From: CBDBKE01 sp965218055 | GTDB taxonomy: Bacteria > Acidobacteriota > Terriglobia > JAJPHL01 > JAPKYU01 | Reading direction: 5' to 3' | Length of the DNA: 64,000 bases | NCBI GenBank assembly: GCA_965218055.1 | Contig: CBDCKA010000002.1 | Coordinates: 1,364,001-1,428,000 of the forward strand | Shown here: piece after piece, positions 16,207 through 25,912 of the stretch | Layout: each line of letters opens with the position of its first letter | Position numbering within the stretch: the stretch's first letter is position 1 | The notes under the pieces: generated by a model | The model's database searches: none | What the model was told of the DNA's origin: nothing | The model's input: only the letters and a program-made list of their open reading frames with translations | Made by a program: the position numbers and the translations under genes

Positions 16207-17831
16207 GCACAACACTCGCCGAGCCTCCGATGGAGTCGCGCGTTCACTATCTGAATGCGAGCTATGGTGTGAGGTCCTGGCTATTGACCACCGACCACAA
16301 GCGCATCGGGCTGCTTTACCTGATGACGATTACCTTGTTTTTTGTGTTGGGGGGCGCATTCGCCGTGCTGCTGCGCCTGGAGTTGATGACCCCGCAGGGA
16401 GATCTGGTCCAAGCAGAGACTTACAACAAGCTGTTCACCATGCATGGCCTGGTGATGATTTTCTTTTTCCTGATCCCGTCGATCCCGGCCGTACTCGGCA
16501 ATTTCCTGGTGCCGATGATGATCGGCGCGCGCGATCTGGCATTCCCACGACTGAACTTAGCCAGTTGGTACATTTTCACGCTGGGTGGCTTGTTTACACT
16601 TTGGGTGGCAGTTTCGGGCGGTGTGGACACCGGCTGGACCTTTTACACGCCTTATAGCAGCACCTACGCCAATACCAATGTCATCGCCATGGCCTTGGGG
16701 GTTTTCATCACCGGCTTTTCCTCGATTCTGACCGGGCTCAACTTCATTGTGACCATTCACAAAATGCGAGCGCCAGGGCTGACCTGGTTTCGCCTGCCGC
16801 TGTTCATTTGGGCGCACTACGCGACCAGCCTTATCATGGTCCTGGGGACGCCCGTTCTGGCCATTACGATCGTGCTGGTAGGGCTGGAACGACTGTTTGG
16901 GGTGGGAATCTTCGACCCGGCCCTGGGCGGCGACCCCGTTCTGTTCCAGCACCTGTTCTGGTTCTATTCCCACCCAGCCGTATACATCATGATTCTGCCC
17001 GGCATGGGAGTGATCAGCGAGTTGGTGACCTGTTTCTCCAGGAAAAGGATTTTTGGGTACAAGATCGTGGCCTATTCCAGCCTGCTCATTGCCGCACTGG
17101 GTTTTCTGGTTTGGGGCCATCACATGTTTGTCAGCGGGCAGTCCGTTTACGCAGCCATGGTTTTCTCCATTCTGAGCTTTGCGGTCGCCATTCCTTCCGC
17201 CATCAAAGTGTTTAACTGGACAGCCACGATGTATAAAGGTTCCATTTCCTACCAGACCCCGATGTTGTACGCCATGGGTTTCATCGGGCTGTTTACCTTG
17301 GGCGGGTTGACCGGCCTGGTGCTAGCCTCCATAGCTGTAGACGTCCATCTGCACGACACCTACTTTGTGGTTGCTCACTTTCATTACATCATGGTGGGCG
17401 GGGGACTGATGGCCTATCTGGGGGGAATCCATTTCTGGTGGCCGAAAATTACCGGGAGAATGTATCCGGATGGTTGGGGAAGATTTTCCGCACTGATCAT
17501 TTTTGTCGGCTTCAACCTGACTTTTTTTCCACAATTTCTCCTTGGATATCTTGGAATGCCACGCCGGTATCACGTCTACCCGGAAGAATTCCAGGTGTTG
17601 AATGTCATGTCCTCAGCCGGGGCGTCCATCCTTGGGGTGGGGTACTTGATTCCGCTGGTCTATTTGATCTGGTCCATGCGCTACGGACCGCCTGCCGGTC
17701 CCAACCCGTGGGGAGCCAAAGGACTGGAGTGGGAAACACCGTCGCCGCCGCCCACCCATAATTTCGAGCAAACGCCCGTGGTGACCCAAGAGGCGTACGC
17801 CTATTCGCCGCACGAGGCCGAAGTTGTCTGA
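16203..17831 (+). CDS. coxA: Cytochrome c oxidase subunit I, A2-type haem-copper oxidase
   Basis: 542 residues, about twelve membrane helices. The haem a, haem a3 and CuB histidines are in place (MHGLVMIFFF; WFYSHPAVYIMILPG; FLVWGHHMF; HDTYFVVAHFHYIM). The D-channel glutamate of A1 enzymes (HPEVY) is replaced and the helix VI motif is YSHPAV, the A2 signature. Start overlaps coxB by 4 bases. Catalyses oxygen reduction coupled to proton pumping. Confidence 0.96.
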   Translation: MSTTLAEPPMESRVHYLNASYGVRSWLLTTDHKRIGLLYLMTITLFFVLGGAFAVLLRLELMTPQGDLVQAETYNKLFTMHGLVMIFFFLIPSIPAVLGNFLVPMMIGARDLAFPRLNLASWYIFTLGGLFTLWVAVSGGVDTGWTFYTPYSSTYANTNVIAMALGVFITGFSSILTGLNFIVTIHKMRAPGLTWFRLPLFIWAHYATSLIMVLGTPVLAITIVLVGLERLFGVGIFDPALGGDPVLFQHLFWFYSHPAVYIMILPGMGVISELVTCFSRKRIFGYKIVAYSSLLIAALGFLVWGHHMFVSGQSVYAAMVFSILSFAVAIPSAIKVFNWTATMYKGSISYQTPMLYAMGFIGLFTLGGLTGLVLASIAVDVHLHDTYFVVAHFHYIMVGGGLMAYLGGIHFWWPKITGRMYPDGWGRFSALIIFVGFNLTFFPQFLLGYLGMPRRYHVYPEEFQVLNVMSSAGASILGVGYLIPLVYLIWSMRYGPPAGPNPWGAKGLEWETPSPPPTHNFEQTPVVTQEAYAYSPHEAEVV

Positions 17832-18471
17832 GACCCACTCTGCGCTGGCGCACCAGTTTGACGACCTGGAACAGCAGCACGAGGCTGCCACTCTGGGCAT
17901 GTGGGCGTTTCTGATTACGGAAATCATGTTCTTTGGCGGCCTGTTTACTGGATACACCGTCTATCGCTCAGCCTATCCCGAGGCGTTTGCCGCAGCCAGC
18001 CGGATCCTGGACAGGCAGCTCGGCGCCATCAATACCGTGGTCTTGATCGCGAGCAGCCTCACGATGGTTCTGGCCGTGCATAGCGCGCAACTCGGCCGGC
18101 GCAAGGCATTGGTCGTGTTTCTGCTGTGCACCATTGTTCTAGGCTCAGTATTTCTGGGCATCAAAGCTGTGGAATACAGTCACAAGTTTGAGCACCATCT
18201 GGTGCCGGGCCCCTGGTTCCACTACGAGGGTCCCCGTGCGAGCCAAGTTCACCTTTTCTTCTGCTTCTATTTCGTCATGACGGGTATGCACGCACTGCAC
18301 ATGATCATTGGAATTGCAATTCTAGCGGCTCTTGTCTTTCAATCCTGGCGCGGCCGCTACACAAACCTGTACTCGTCACCGGTGGAGATGACCGGCCTGT
18401 ACTGGCACTTCGTGGATATCGTGTGGATTTTCCTGTTCCCGTTACTTTATCTGCTCGGGCAGCACTTATGA
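17824..18471 (+). CDS. coxC: Cytochrome c oxidase subunit III
   Basis: 215 residues from a TTG start that overlaps the end of coxA by 8 bases. Five or more membrane helices; typical EAATLGMWAFLITEIMFFGG at the start and HALHMIIGI and GLYWHFVDIVWIFLFPLLYL at the end. Confidence 0.93.
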   Translation: MSETHSALAHQFDDLEQQHEAATLGMWAFLITEIMFFGGLFTGYTVYRSAYPEAFAAASRILDRQLGAINTVVLIASSLTMVLAVHSAQLGRRKALVVFLLCTIVLGSVFLGIKAVEYSHKFEHHLVPGPWFHYEGPRASQVHLFFCFYFVMTGMHALHMIIGIAILAALVFQSWRGRYTNLYSSPVEMTGLYWHFVDIVWIFLFPLLYLLGQHL

Positions 18472-18821
18472 CGCACCACGTTGCCTCGCTGAAAGCCTAT
18501 TACCTTGTCTTTGGGGCACTTCTCCTGTTAACCATCATCACGGTTGCTGCCGCCTCGTGGGATCTAGGAGCGCTGCTGGATTTGGGAGCATGGGTGAATA
18601 CGGCGGTCGCGGTCTCAATTGCGGTTTCGAAAGCAACTCTGGTCGTCCTCTATTTCATGCATGTCCGCTACAGCAGTCAGCTCACAAAGGTGTTCGTGGT
18701 GGCGGGATTCTTCTGGCTGGCCATCCTGATTGGCCTGACGATGAGTGATTTCCTCACCCGCATCGAGCCTTCCTACCCCAGCCTTCCCGGCGCTTCTGCA
18801 GCAGCGACCCTCAAGCGGTAG
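18468..18821 (+). CDS. coxD: Cytochrome c oxidase subunit IV
   Basis: 117 residues starting at the ATG that overlaps the coxC stop; an upstream in-frame start lies inside coxC and is less likely. Three membrane helices with the family segment SKATLVVLYFMHVRYSSQLT. Last gene of the respiratory operon. The following 240 bases hold no recognisable gene or terminator. Confidence 0.88.
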   Translation: MTHHVASLKAYYLVFGALLLLTIITVAAASWDLGALLDLGAWVNTAVAVSIAVSKATLVVLYFMHVRYSSQLTKVFVVAGFFWLAILIGLTMSDFLTRIEPSYPSLPGASAAATLKR

Positions 18822-19062
18822 CCGGCGCCTGAGACCACGCTTGCCGCTACCTGGGAGTGCAGAAATGTCAATCCGGGCCGATTAGCCCTGAACGTTTATC
18901 TTCTTTAGAGGGATCGTGTTTCCTTCGGGTTGGTCTGCTATACTCACACGGGGCAGAGTTCGTGCGTGCGGGAGGACCGCCGGGCGAAAGCTACTCTATA
19001 CAAAGCGCTCTTCCCTTGCTGTTTGCCTCTGCCTGTCAGGGAAGGCTCCGTTAGAGGGTGAA

Positions 19063-20334
19063 ATGATCCAGCGACGCCAATTCTTATTTCAATCTGTACT
19101 GCTCGCATCTGCCGCCTACGCTCAACGTGTCGAGTCTAGAACGGGTGGACAGTGGAACGTCAAGTACAGGGAGAGCGTCAGGCGATACCTTGAACGCCTC
19201 CTTCCGACGAAACAGGAGGTATCTGACTGGCTGGAAGGTCGAGCATATCCCTTCTGCAAGTATGACAGCGAGCTCGGCTACCTGCACCGGAACCGCCGCT
19301 TCAAAGAGGGTATCTACGGCTCCATTTGCACGTATACCTATGACGAATCGGACGCGCGTCACACCATCATGTATGCCGACGAGCCGTGCCGCATTAATAC
19401 CTATGGTGACAGCTTCACCAGTTGCGAGCAGGTAAACGACGGGGAAACTTGGCAGGAAGTGCTGGCTGCCCACCTAGAGGAGCCGGTGCGGAATTACGGC
19501 ATCGGCGGGTATTCCGTCTATTTGGCTTATCTGCGGATGAGGCGTGAAGAGAAGCGAAACCCAGCGCCGTATATTATTTTCAACATCTTCGATGACGATC
19601 ACTTCCGGAACCTGATCAGTTGGCAGCGGATTACCAACGCAAGCAACTGGAAGTCCATTCATCCCACCTTGCCGTACATCCAGGCCAATCCCGCTACAGG
19701 ACAATTCGTTGGGCTCAAGAATCCGTGTCCAACGCCGGAGTCCGTCTATAACCTCTGCGAACTGGACTGGGTCTATGAGACATTCAAAGACGACTTTGTG
19801 CTGGCGATCCGCCTTGCTCGAGATAGAGCGAAGGAGAACCGCGCGGAAAGCGCGGGCATCATCGGGCAACTTGCCTCGGAATACGGGATCGCCACCCAGG
19901 TAAATTATAGCGGCGACGATCTCATCAAGACCGCTGACTCGCTCTATGCTCGGGCGGCAATCTTTGCCAGTATGCGGATCGTTGAGAAAATTGAGGAATT
20001 CGCGGCAGCGAGCGGAAAGAGAGTACTTTATGTTCTTTCCTACGGCCCGCCTAACGTGGTGAAACGGTTACGCGGTGAAAAACGTTTCGATCAGAGCTTT
20101 GTCGATTTCTTGCAGGCGAAGCAGTTGCCTTACGTCGATCTGATGGAAGCACACGCTGCTGACTATGCGCAATTCAACTCGAGTATCAGGGAATATCTTG
20201 GACGATATTACATTGGTCATTACGGCCCGATGGGCAACGCCTTTTGCGCTTTTGCAATCAGGGAGAAGCTCGTCGCGATGCTGGACCCAAAGCCCACACC
20301 TTACCAACCCAATCGTGCCATGGATCCATCATGA
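19063..20334 (+). CDS. Exported SGNH-hydrolase-like protein
   Basis: 423 residues from the ATG at 19063, preceded by GAGGGTG. The start MIQRRQFLFQSVLLASAAYA is a twin-arginine-type signal. Block I is YGDSFTS (Ser about residue 117), block II NYGIGGYS, and a late GHYGPMGN supplies the likely catalytic His near 385, as in GDSL/SGNH esterases and acetyl-esterases. Substrate unknown. A polysaccharide-lyase-like gene and a glycosyltransferase follow, so a polysaccharide substrate is plausible but inferred. Confidence 0.7.
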   Translation: MIQRRQFLFQSVLLASAAYAQRVESRTGGQWNVKYRESVRRYLERLLPTKQEVSDWLEGRAYPFCKYDSELGYLHRNRRFKEGIYGSICTYTYDESDARHTIMYADEPCRINTYGDSFTSCEQVNDGETWQEVLAAHLEEPVRNYGIGGYSVYLAYLRMRREEKRNPAPYIIFNIFDDDHFRNLISWQRITNASNWKSIHPTLPYIQANPATGQFVGLKNPCPTPESVYNLCELDWVYETFKDDFVLAIRLARDRAKENRAESAGIIGQLASEYGIATQVNYSGDDLIKTADSLYARAAIFASMRIVEKIEEFAAASGKRVLYVLSYGPPNVVKRLRGEKRFDQSFVDFLQAKQLPYVDLMEAHAADYAQFNSSIREYLGRYYIGHYGPMGNAFCAFAIREKLVAMLDPKPTPYQPNRAMDPS

Positions 20335-20362
20335 TTCTCAAGCGCCACGTCTTTGAGAGAAC

Positions 20363-20404
20363 TGGTCGGGCCGTCGGGATTTGAACCCGAGACCTCTTGC
20401 ACCC
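20363..20404 (-). pseudogene. 3' half of a tRNA-Pro (anticodon loop to CCA)
   Basis: The minus strand reads GGGTGCAAG, then the variable region, a perfect T-arm (TCGGGTTCAAATCCCGA) and GGCCCGACCA, ending with CCA. The GG(G) before GCAAG fits the NGG anticodon of tRNA-Pro. Nothing upstream pairs with the anticodon stem or acceptor stem, so only the 3' half exists. Such fragments mark the far attachment site of tRNA-targeting integrative elements. Confidence 0.75.
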
Positions 20405-21182
20405 TAAAGTATTTGGAGGCAGCATTCGGACCTTGCCCATGTTCGGTCGTTGGCATGATCAGCACGTAAGAAACGCGCGCGGATGAAGACCGTAACTCAT
20501 TCCGTGTCTTTCCGGCTCTTGTTGGCCCTGCTTTTCCTGCTTGGATGCACGAGCGCTGCCAAGAGCCAGGGAGATATTTCCGGCGCGGTCGAACTGCCGC
20601 CGGGGAGGCCACGAGGCTACCTGACCACACCGAAAGAACTACTTGTTATCCGGGGCAAGGCGGCGCAGGGGTTGGAGCCCTATCAGAGCGCGGTGGCCGA
20701 GGTCCTGACCCAGGCCGAGCAGAACTGGGACTTTCCCCTCGACACCGTCGCCTCCTGCCCCGGCGCCGATCAGCCCGCCTGGAACGACGACCGAGGCGGC
20801 ATCCCCATCCTTTACGCCAAGGCACTGGCGTATCACTTGACTGGCGAAGCAGCCTATGCCCGTGAGGTAAGAAGAATCCTCGAGCGCATCATGTCCGAGG
20901 TTAGGACGATTTCCACCGGCGAAAACCAGTGCCAGTTGAACTTCGGCTGGGGCACCCCGGAACTGGTGGCTTCGGCCGACTTGATTGAAGACTACTGGGG
21001 AGACCTCATTTGCACAGGACCGGCTAGCACTCTGTACGGTCAGAACAATATCGGCTCAGGCAATTGCAAGGTTCTGTTTCAGAATTGGTTGGTGAAGAAT
21101 CCCTACTATGTGGTCTCCAACGCCACCACCCGCATGGCTAGCAACAATTGGGGCGCAGCCGCTACCAATGCCACCATGTATA

Positions 21183-22841
21183 CCGGAATTTCCATTTTGA
21201 GCTTCCCCTTCACCCGAAAACCTATGCCTCGTACCCTGTCGTGTCAATCGCAAATCGCCCGGGCCTCTTTGAGGTGGTAGTGCGGCACATTTTGGCTGTT
21301 CTTCGGAGTCGCTGTGCGGGTTTCGCCTGCCCAGCCTGCCTCGCCGCTGACACTTGTCCGGCCCGACCACTTCTGAGCACCTAAAATTACCCTCTCTCCT
21401 GGGTCGCTAGCCGTCTGGCAGCGGCAGTGCCGAGATCGTTCGCAGCATGCTGCTGAACAGCCTCCGGCTCAAGTGCCCTTCGGCCAGCAAAAGCCAGTAA
21501 TATCGTGCATGTTTCACCAGCCGTCCGCCCGTTTTCACCAGCCGCTGCTGCAAACTCGTCAGCGACCAGTTGTTGATCCTCTTCGGTAGCACCAGCCGCC
21601 GCCACAGGTTTCCCAAGTTGTAGGCGATCAGGCTCAGCCATAGGCGCACCTCGTTCGACCGAAACCGATGGCAACTCAGCCGGGTCATCTTTACCGCCTG
21701 CTTGCCTTCCTTGATCCATTGCTCTGCGGTGCCCCGCTTGTTGTAGAACCGGACCACCGCCCGGCTGTCGGTCTCCAGATTGGTGACGATGAACCCCACG
21801 CGAGGGAACAGTTCGCCAAAGTGGAACTCCACCTTCGCCACCACCCGCCGCGCCTTTTTCCAACTGGCTGCCTGGTAGAGAAAGCTCTTGTACCAGACCA
21901 CCGGCTTGTGGCTCGGTCGCCCCACTGACCGCGTCAACAACTCCGCGATGTCCCTCTCCAGACTGTCGTTGGCCGGGATGCGAATCGCATACTTCACGTC
22001 CCGCTCCTCCAGTGCGTCGTAGATCTCCGGCTTGGCGAAGGCGGCGTCGGCGCGAAACACCACTTCCTTGCCCAGCTTCTGCTGCCGTTCGATCTCTGGC
22101 AGGAGAAGTTCTTCCCAATCCTCGGCGCTGTGCACGTTGCCGGGTCGCAGCTTGGCCGCCAGACAGTCACCCTCGCGACTGAACAGCAACAACGGGTGAT
22201 AGCAACTCGACTCGAAATGCCCGTTGTAGGCGCTCTGTTCCTGCTCCCCGTAGACCGGGATCTCGGTGCTGTCCATGTCCAGCACCACCCGGCGCGGCGC
22301 ATCCATAGCTTCCGCCCTGGCGATCAAATCCCGGTTGATCGCTGCCAAACCAGCAAGGTTCTCGTCTTGCGTCAGCAGTTCTGTCTCGAACGACTGTAAC
22401 CGGGAAGTCAGGGCTGCGCCACGTTCCCAGATCTTCTCCGAACCGATCAGCCGGAACGTCGGATCTTGGGAAAGCCGCTCGGCGTCGTTGACGTCTTCGT
22501 ATCCTGCCAAGCGGCTGTAGATGGACTGCCGCAGCAAGTCAGCGAGGGGCAACCGGGTGTTCTTCCCCCGAGAGTCGATCAAGTGCTGTTCGATAAGTTC
22601 GCCGAACCCCAAACGTTCGTCCAACTCGCGCACCAGAATCAGACCGCCGTCGGAAGTGATTCGCGATCCCTGAAATGTGACCCGCAGAAACCGGTTGAAT
22701 GACAGTTGAAACGCCTGTTTTTGGCTCTCACCCATTCGGTGTACACCTCCGGAAGGCAATGTTGATGCTGGAACCCGCATCAATACTGACGTTGGAGTCA
22801 TTCAGAAGGTTGCCGCCGATAGTTCATAAAGGAAATCCGGG
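21183..22841 (-). mobile_element. IS1380-family insertion sequence, copy 1 (1659 bp)
   Basis: Ends read CCGGAATTTCC at 21183 and, on the minus strand, CCCGGATTTCC at 22841, imperfect terminal inverted repeats. It is flanked by a direct repeat GTATA (21178-21182 and 22842-22846), a 5-bp target duplication. The boundaries were set by comparison with the second copy at 27767-29425, which has the same length and an identical transposase. Confidence 0.92.
21407..22735 (-). CDS. IS1380-family transposase
   Basis: 442 residues from MGESQKQAFQLSFNRFL; GGAGG is 10 bases upstream, which favours this start over an in-frame one 22 codons earlier. DDE transposase with VTFQGSRITSDGGLILVREL near the start, a first Asp in VVLDMDSTEIPVYG, a second in VVFRADAAFAKPE, and a Glu in KRGTAEQWIKEGKQ. 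The protein is identical to that of the second copy. Confidence 0.93.
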   Translation of the reverse strand: MGESQKQAFQLSFNRFLRVTFQGSRITSDGGLILVRELDERLGFGELIEQHLIDSRGKNTRLPLADLLRQSIYSRLAGYEDVNDAERLSQDPTFRLIGSEKIWERGAALTSRLQSFETELLTQDENLAGLAAINRDLIARAEAMDAPRRVVLDMDSTEIPVYGEQEQSAYNGHFESSCYHPLLLFSREGDCLAAKLRPGNVHSAEDWEELLLPEIERQQKLGKEVVFRADAAFAKPEIYDALEERDVKYAIRIPANDSLERDIAELLTRSVGRPSHKPVVWYKSFLYQAASWKKARRVVAKVEFHFGELFPRVGFIVTNLETDSRAVVRFYNKRGTAEQWIKEGKQAVKMTRLSCHRFRSNEVRLWLSLIAYNLGNLWRRLVLPKRINNWSLTSLQQRLVKTGGRLVKHARYYWLLLAEGHLSRRLFSSMLRTISALPLPDG

Positions 22842-23632
22842 GTATATTGCTGACTACTTGTGGGACCGTCCCGAAGTCAGGCTGGCTCACCGCAACCCCC
22901 GCCAGGTCAACGCCGGGCGGGACTTCTTGTTCACCCCGGCAGAGGCCTACGCATTCATTAAGGAATTGACCCTCGAGCGCATGAAGATGCATCGGGTCAG
23001 TTGGACCGCGTATGGCTGCGACAACCTCACCACCGACCAGAGCTCCGACTGGCCCCCGGTGAAATCGGGAATAACGGAGAAGGGGATCGTTTCTGAAGAT
23101 GCCCGCCGTCAGCAGTACTGCAACATCCCCCGCTACGATGGCAGCTACCAGAACTACCCCGAAATCCACCTCGGCAACCTCATCCAGCAGTGCGAACTCA
23201 TGCTGCGCCGCGGCGACCCCGCCTGCTACGACAACGTGGATTGGACCGACGTGCCCAGTTACACCTATGTGGGCCCGGATGGAGACTTGAAGACCACCCA
23301 TCTGCATCCGGGGCGGGGCTCGCTGGAGCGGGCGCTGGACGCCATCCTGATTGATGCCGGCACGGAGTGGAGACGCTCGGGGGCCCTGTGGGTGGCCTAC
23401 CGCTACTATCGCAACCACAAGCGCCTGGCGGAAACGGACCTGTCGCAGTGGGTCTCCTATCTGGGCAGCGGGGCGGGCAAGTGCTACCAGGACATCTGCT
23501 TCGGCACTCTCACCCACGGCTTTGCCCCCGGGGAGAATCTTTTGCTCTTCCCCACCGTGCCCTCGCCGCAGGAAGAGAACTAAGGTGCCTTCTTCTCTCC
23601 AGAGCGAGTCCCCGGCTGTGAGCCCAAACGCT

Positions 23633-24784
23633 ATGTCTGGGCGGGAGCGGAAGAAGGTGTCCGCGGTGAAAGTCGCTTACATCATGTCGCGGTTTCCGAA
23701 GCTGACCGAGACTTTTATCTTGTACGAGATGTTAGCGCTGGAGTGCCTGGATATCCAGGTGGAGATCTATCCTCTTCTACGCGAACGTCAGCCAGTTATC
23801 CACCCGGAAGCGCAGCGATTGGTCGAGCGAGCGCACTTCCTCCCTTTCCTCTCGCTGCCCATCCTTCAGGCGCAATGGCATTTTCTCCGGCGGCGCACCG
23901 TCGATTACTTCAAACTGTGGTGGGAAGTGGTGAGCGGGAACTGGGGGAGTACCAAGTTCTTCCTGGGGGCGCTGGCCATCTTCCCGAAAGCGGTTCGCTT
24001 CGCTTACGAGATGCTGGAGCAGGGCATCACTCACGTCCACGCTCACTTTGCGACCCATCCGGCGGTAGCTGCTCTTATCGTCCATCGACTAACCGGGATC
24101 CCCTTCAGTTTCACCGCGCACGGCTCGGACTTACATGTTGATCGGCGCATGCTGAAGGAGAAAGTCGAGGCATCGGCCTTCGCGAGAACTATTTCTGCTT
24201 ATAACAAAGAGGTGATGATCGAGGAATGCGGGGAGGGGTTGCGGGAGAAAATCCACGTCATCCATTGCGGGGTTGAGCCGACGGTTTTTTCGGCGGCGCG
24301 TGAAAGGGAAGGGACAGGACCTTTTCAAATCGTCTGTGTAGCTTCTTTCGAGGAGGTTAAAGGTCACAAATACTTGATTGAGGCCTGCCGATTACTCCGT
24401 GAGCGTGGGGTGGATTTTGATTGTCATCTGGTCGGAGACGGCCCCATGCAGCGGGCGATCAGGGCTCAGATTGCGGAGGCAGGGCTGGAGAGCCAAGTCT
24501 ACATCCATTTGGAACGGCCGCGTCCAGCCGTGGTGAAAATGCTGGCCGAAGCCGATGTAGCAGCACTAGCCAGCATTCCTACTAGGAGAGGCAAGCGTGA
24601 AGGCATCCCAGTGGCGCTAATGGAAGCTATGGGGAGCGGGTTGCCGGTGGTAGCGACGGCGATCACCGGGATCCCGGAACTTGTGGACTCAGGATACACG
24701 GGGCTGCTGGTGCCGCCGGGCGATCCCACCGCGCTGGCCGACGCTCTTCAGAGGCTCAAGCAAGACGTGCCCTGGACTGGGTAA
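23633..24784 (+). CDS. GT4-family glycosyltransferase, 3' end replaced by an IS3-family element
   Basis: 383 residues. N-terminal KVAYIMSRFPKLTETFI, HVHAHFATHPA and FTAHGSDLH define the acceptor-side domain. The donor domain shows GRxL-type elements (EVKGHKYLIEA, LVGDGPM) and the nucleotide-sugar EX7E region (EGIPVALMEAMGSGLPVVAT). Probable polysaccharide glycosyltransferase. The last residues and the stop codon (VPWTG) come from the end of the IS that begins at 24768, so roughly 30 native C-terminal residues are missing. Activity may or may not survive. Confidence 0.85.
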   Translation: MSGRERKKVSAVKVAYIMSRFPKLTETFILYEMLALECLDIQVEIYPLLRERQPVIHPEAQRLVERAHFLPFLSLPILQAQWHFLRRRTVDYFKLWWEVVSGNWGSTKFFLGALAIFPKAVRFAYEMLEQGITHVHAHFATHPAVAALIVHRLTGIPFSFTAHGSDLHVDRRMLKEKVEASAFARTISAYNKEVMIEECGEGLREKIHVIHCGVEPTVFSAAREREGTGPFQIVCVASFEEVKGHKYLIEACRLLRERGVDFDCHLVGDGPMQRAIRAQIAEAGLESQVYIHLERPRPAVVKMLAEADVAALASIPTRRGKREGIPVALMEAMGSGLPVVATAITGIPELVDSGYTGLLVPPGDPTALADALQRLKQDVPWTG

Positions 24785-25912
24785 TTTAGACACTGAGGTT
24801 GGGAATTAACTACCCTGGTGTCATATGAACAAAAAACATCATCGTATTGCAGCTGACGTAAAAGCCGATATCCTACGCCGCGTCAAGGAAGAAGGCATCT
24901 CGGTGGCCCAGGCCGCCAAGGATCACGGTATTTCTGAAGGGAGCATCTATGGTTGGATGGTAAAAGGAGCAACCGGTGCCCCGTCCTGGGCGGAGTTCTC
25001 CCGACTTCAGAAGCAGAACAGAGAACTCCTGGAACTCGTGGGCGAGATCACGCTCAAGCTCTCCATGACTCAAAAAAACAATTGAGCGAAGGAAGAAACA
25101 AATCAGCGCTTGCCCGAGCCCTTGGCATATCCCGCGCGAGCCTGTATTACGTCCCAAGAATGAAGGAGAAGGACTGGCGCCTCAAGGTCCGCCTGGAAGA
25201 AGAGCTGCAGATCCATCCCTCCTACGGCTCCCGGCGAATTGCTACGGCACTGGGACTCTGCCGCCAGCGGGCGCAGAGGGTCATGCGTCTGTTTGGCATC
25301 AAGCCCTACCGCAGGAGAGGCAGAAAATGGAGAAAATCCAAGGTTTCCCGGACCTATCCCAACCTCCTGCTCGCGGTCATGCCCGCATATGCAAACCACA
25401 TCTGGGCAGCGGACTTCACCGAGTTCGTGCAGCACGGAAAGAAGGTCTATGTGGCGACCGTGATCGATCTCTACACCCGCCGGATCCTGGGAATCCAGGT
25501 TACGGTGAGAAAGGGAGCCGCGCTCACCATTCAGGCGCTTTCCAACGCCCTGCTCCATCATCCGCGCCCGGATCTATTCCACTCCGACAACGGGAGGGAG
25601 TATGACGCGATGGCGTTCACTGAAATCCTTGATGGATGCGGCATCGTGATTTCACGGAGCCGCCCGGGGTGCCCTTGGGAGAACGGATACCAGGAATCGT
25701 TCTACGACAAATTCAAGGTTGACCTGGGAGATCCGAACCGCTTCAAAACACTGGGGGAGCTAGTGGCGGAGATCTACCGCACCCTGTGGGACTACAACAA
25801 CACGCGGATTCACTCCGCGCTCAACATGCCGCCTGTGGTATTCGCCAAACGGTATGCGTTAGTCGCGTAAAAAACTCTCAGAATCAGTGTCTAAAGAAAT
25901 CAGTCCTTGACA
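24768..25912 (+). mobile_element. IS3-family element, copy A (1145 bp)
   Basis: Ends TGCCCTGGACTG... and, on the other strand, TGTCAAGGACTG..., imperfect terminal inverted repeats extending through TTTAGACACTGA. Boundaries set by comparison with copy B (57844-58988, same length). No target duplication flanks this copy: the left flank is the glycosyltransferase and the right flank is a different IS, so a deletion or recombination has removed one side. Confidence 0.88.
24825..25870 (+). CDS. IS3-family transposase orfAB (frameshifted fusion)
   Basis: orfA (24825-25085, 86 residues) is a helix-turn-helix protein (ILRRVKEEGISVAQAAKDHG). orfB continues in the -1 frame to 25870 and carries the rve integrase core with DDE residues in WAADFTEF, HSDNGREYDA and PWENGYQESF. 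The overlap has an A7 slippery run (CAAAAAAAC near 25072-25080), the usual site of programmed -1 frameshifting in this family. Confidence 0.9.

Larger units (their letters stand above)
20483..23583 (+). pseudogene. Alginate-lyase/heparinase-like exported protein, interrupted by IS1380-type copy 1
   Basis: Two parts, 20483-21182 and 22847-23583, join exactly once the IS and one copy of the 5-bp duplication are removed, giving a 478-codon frame. It starts with a lipoprotein-type signal (LLALLFLLGC). The body is alpha-helical with NNWGAAATNATMY just before the insertion and IADYLWDRPEVRL just after, similar to the NN[HW]G region of alginate-lyase-type alpha/alpha-toroid enzymes. The substrate cannot be read from sequence. 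As it stands the product ends inside the IS and should be inactive. Confidence 0.75.
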
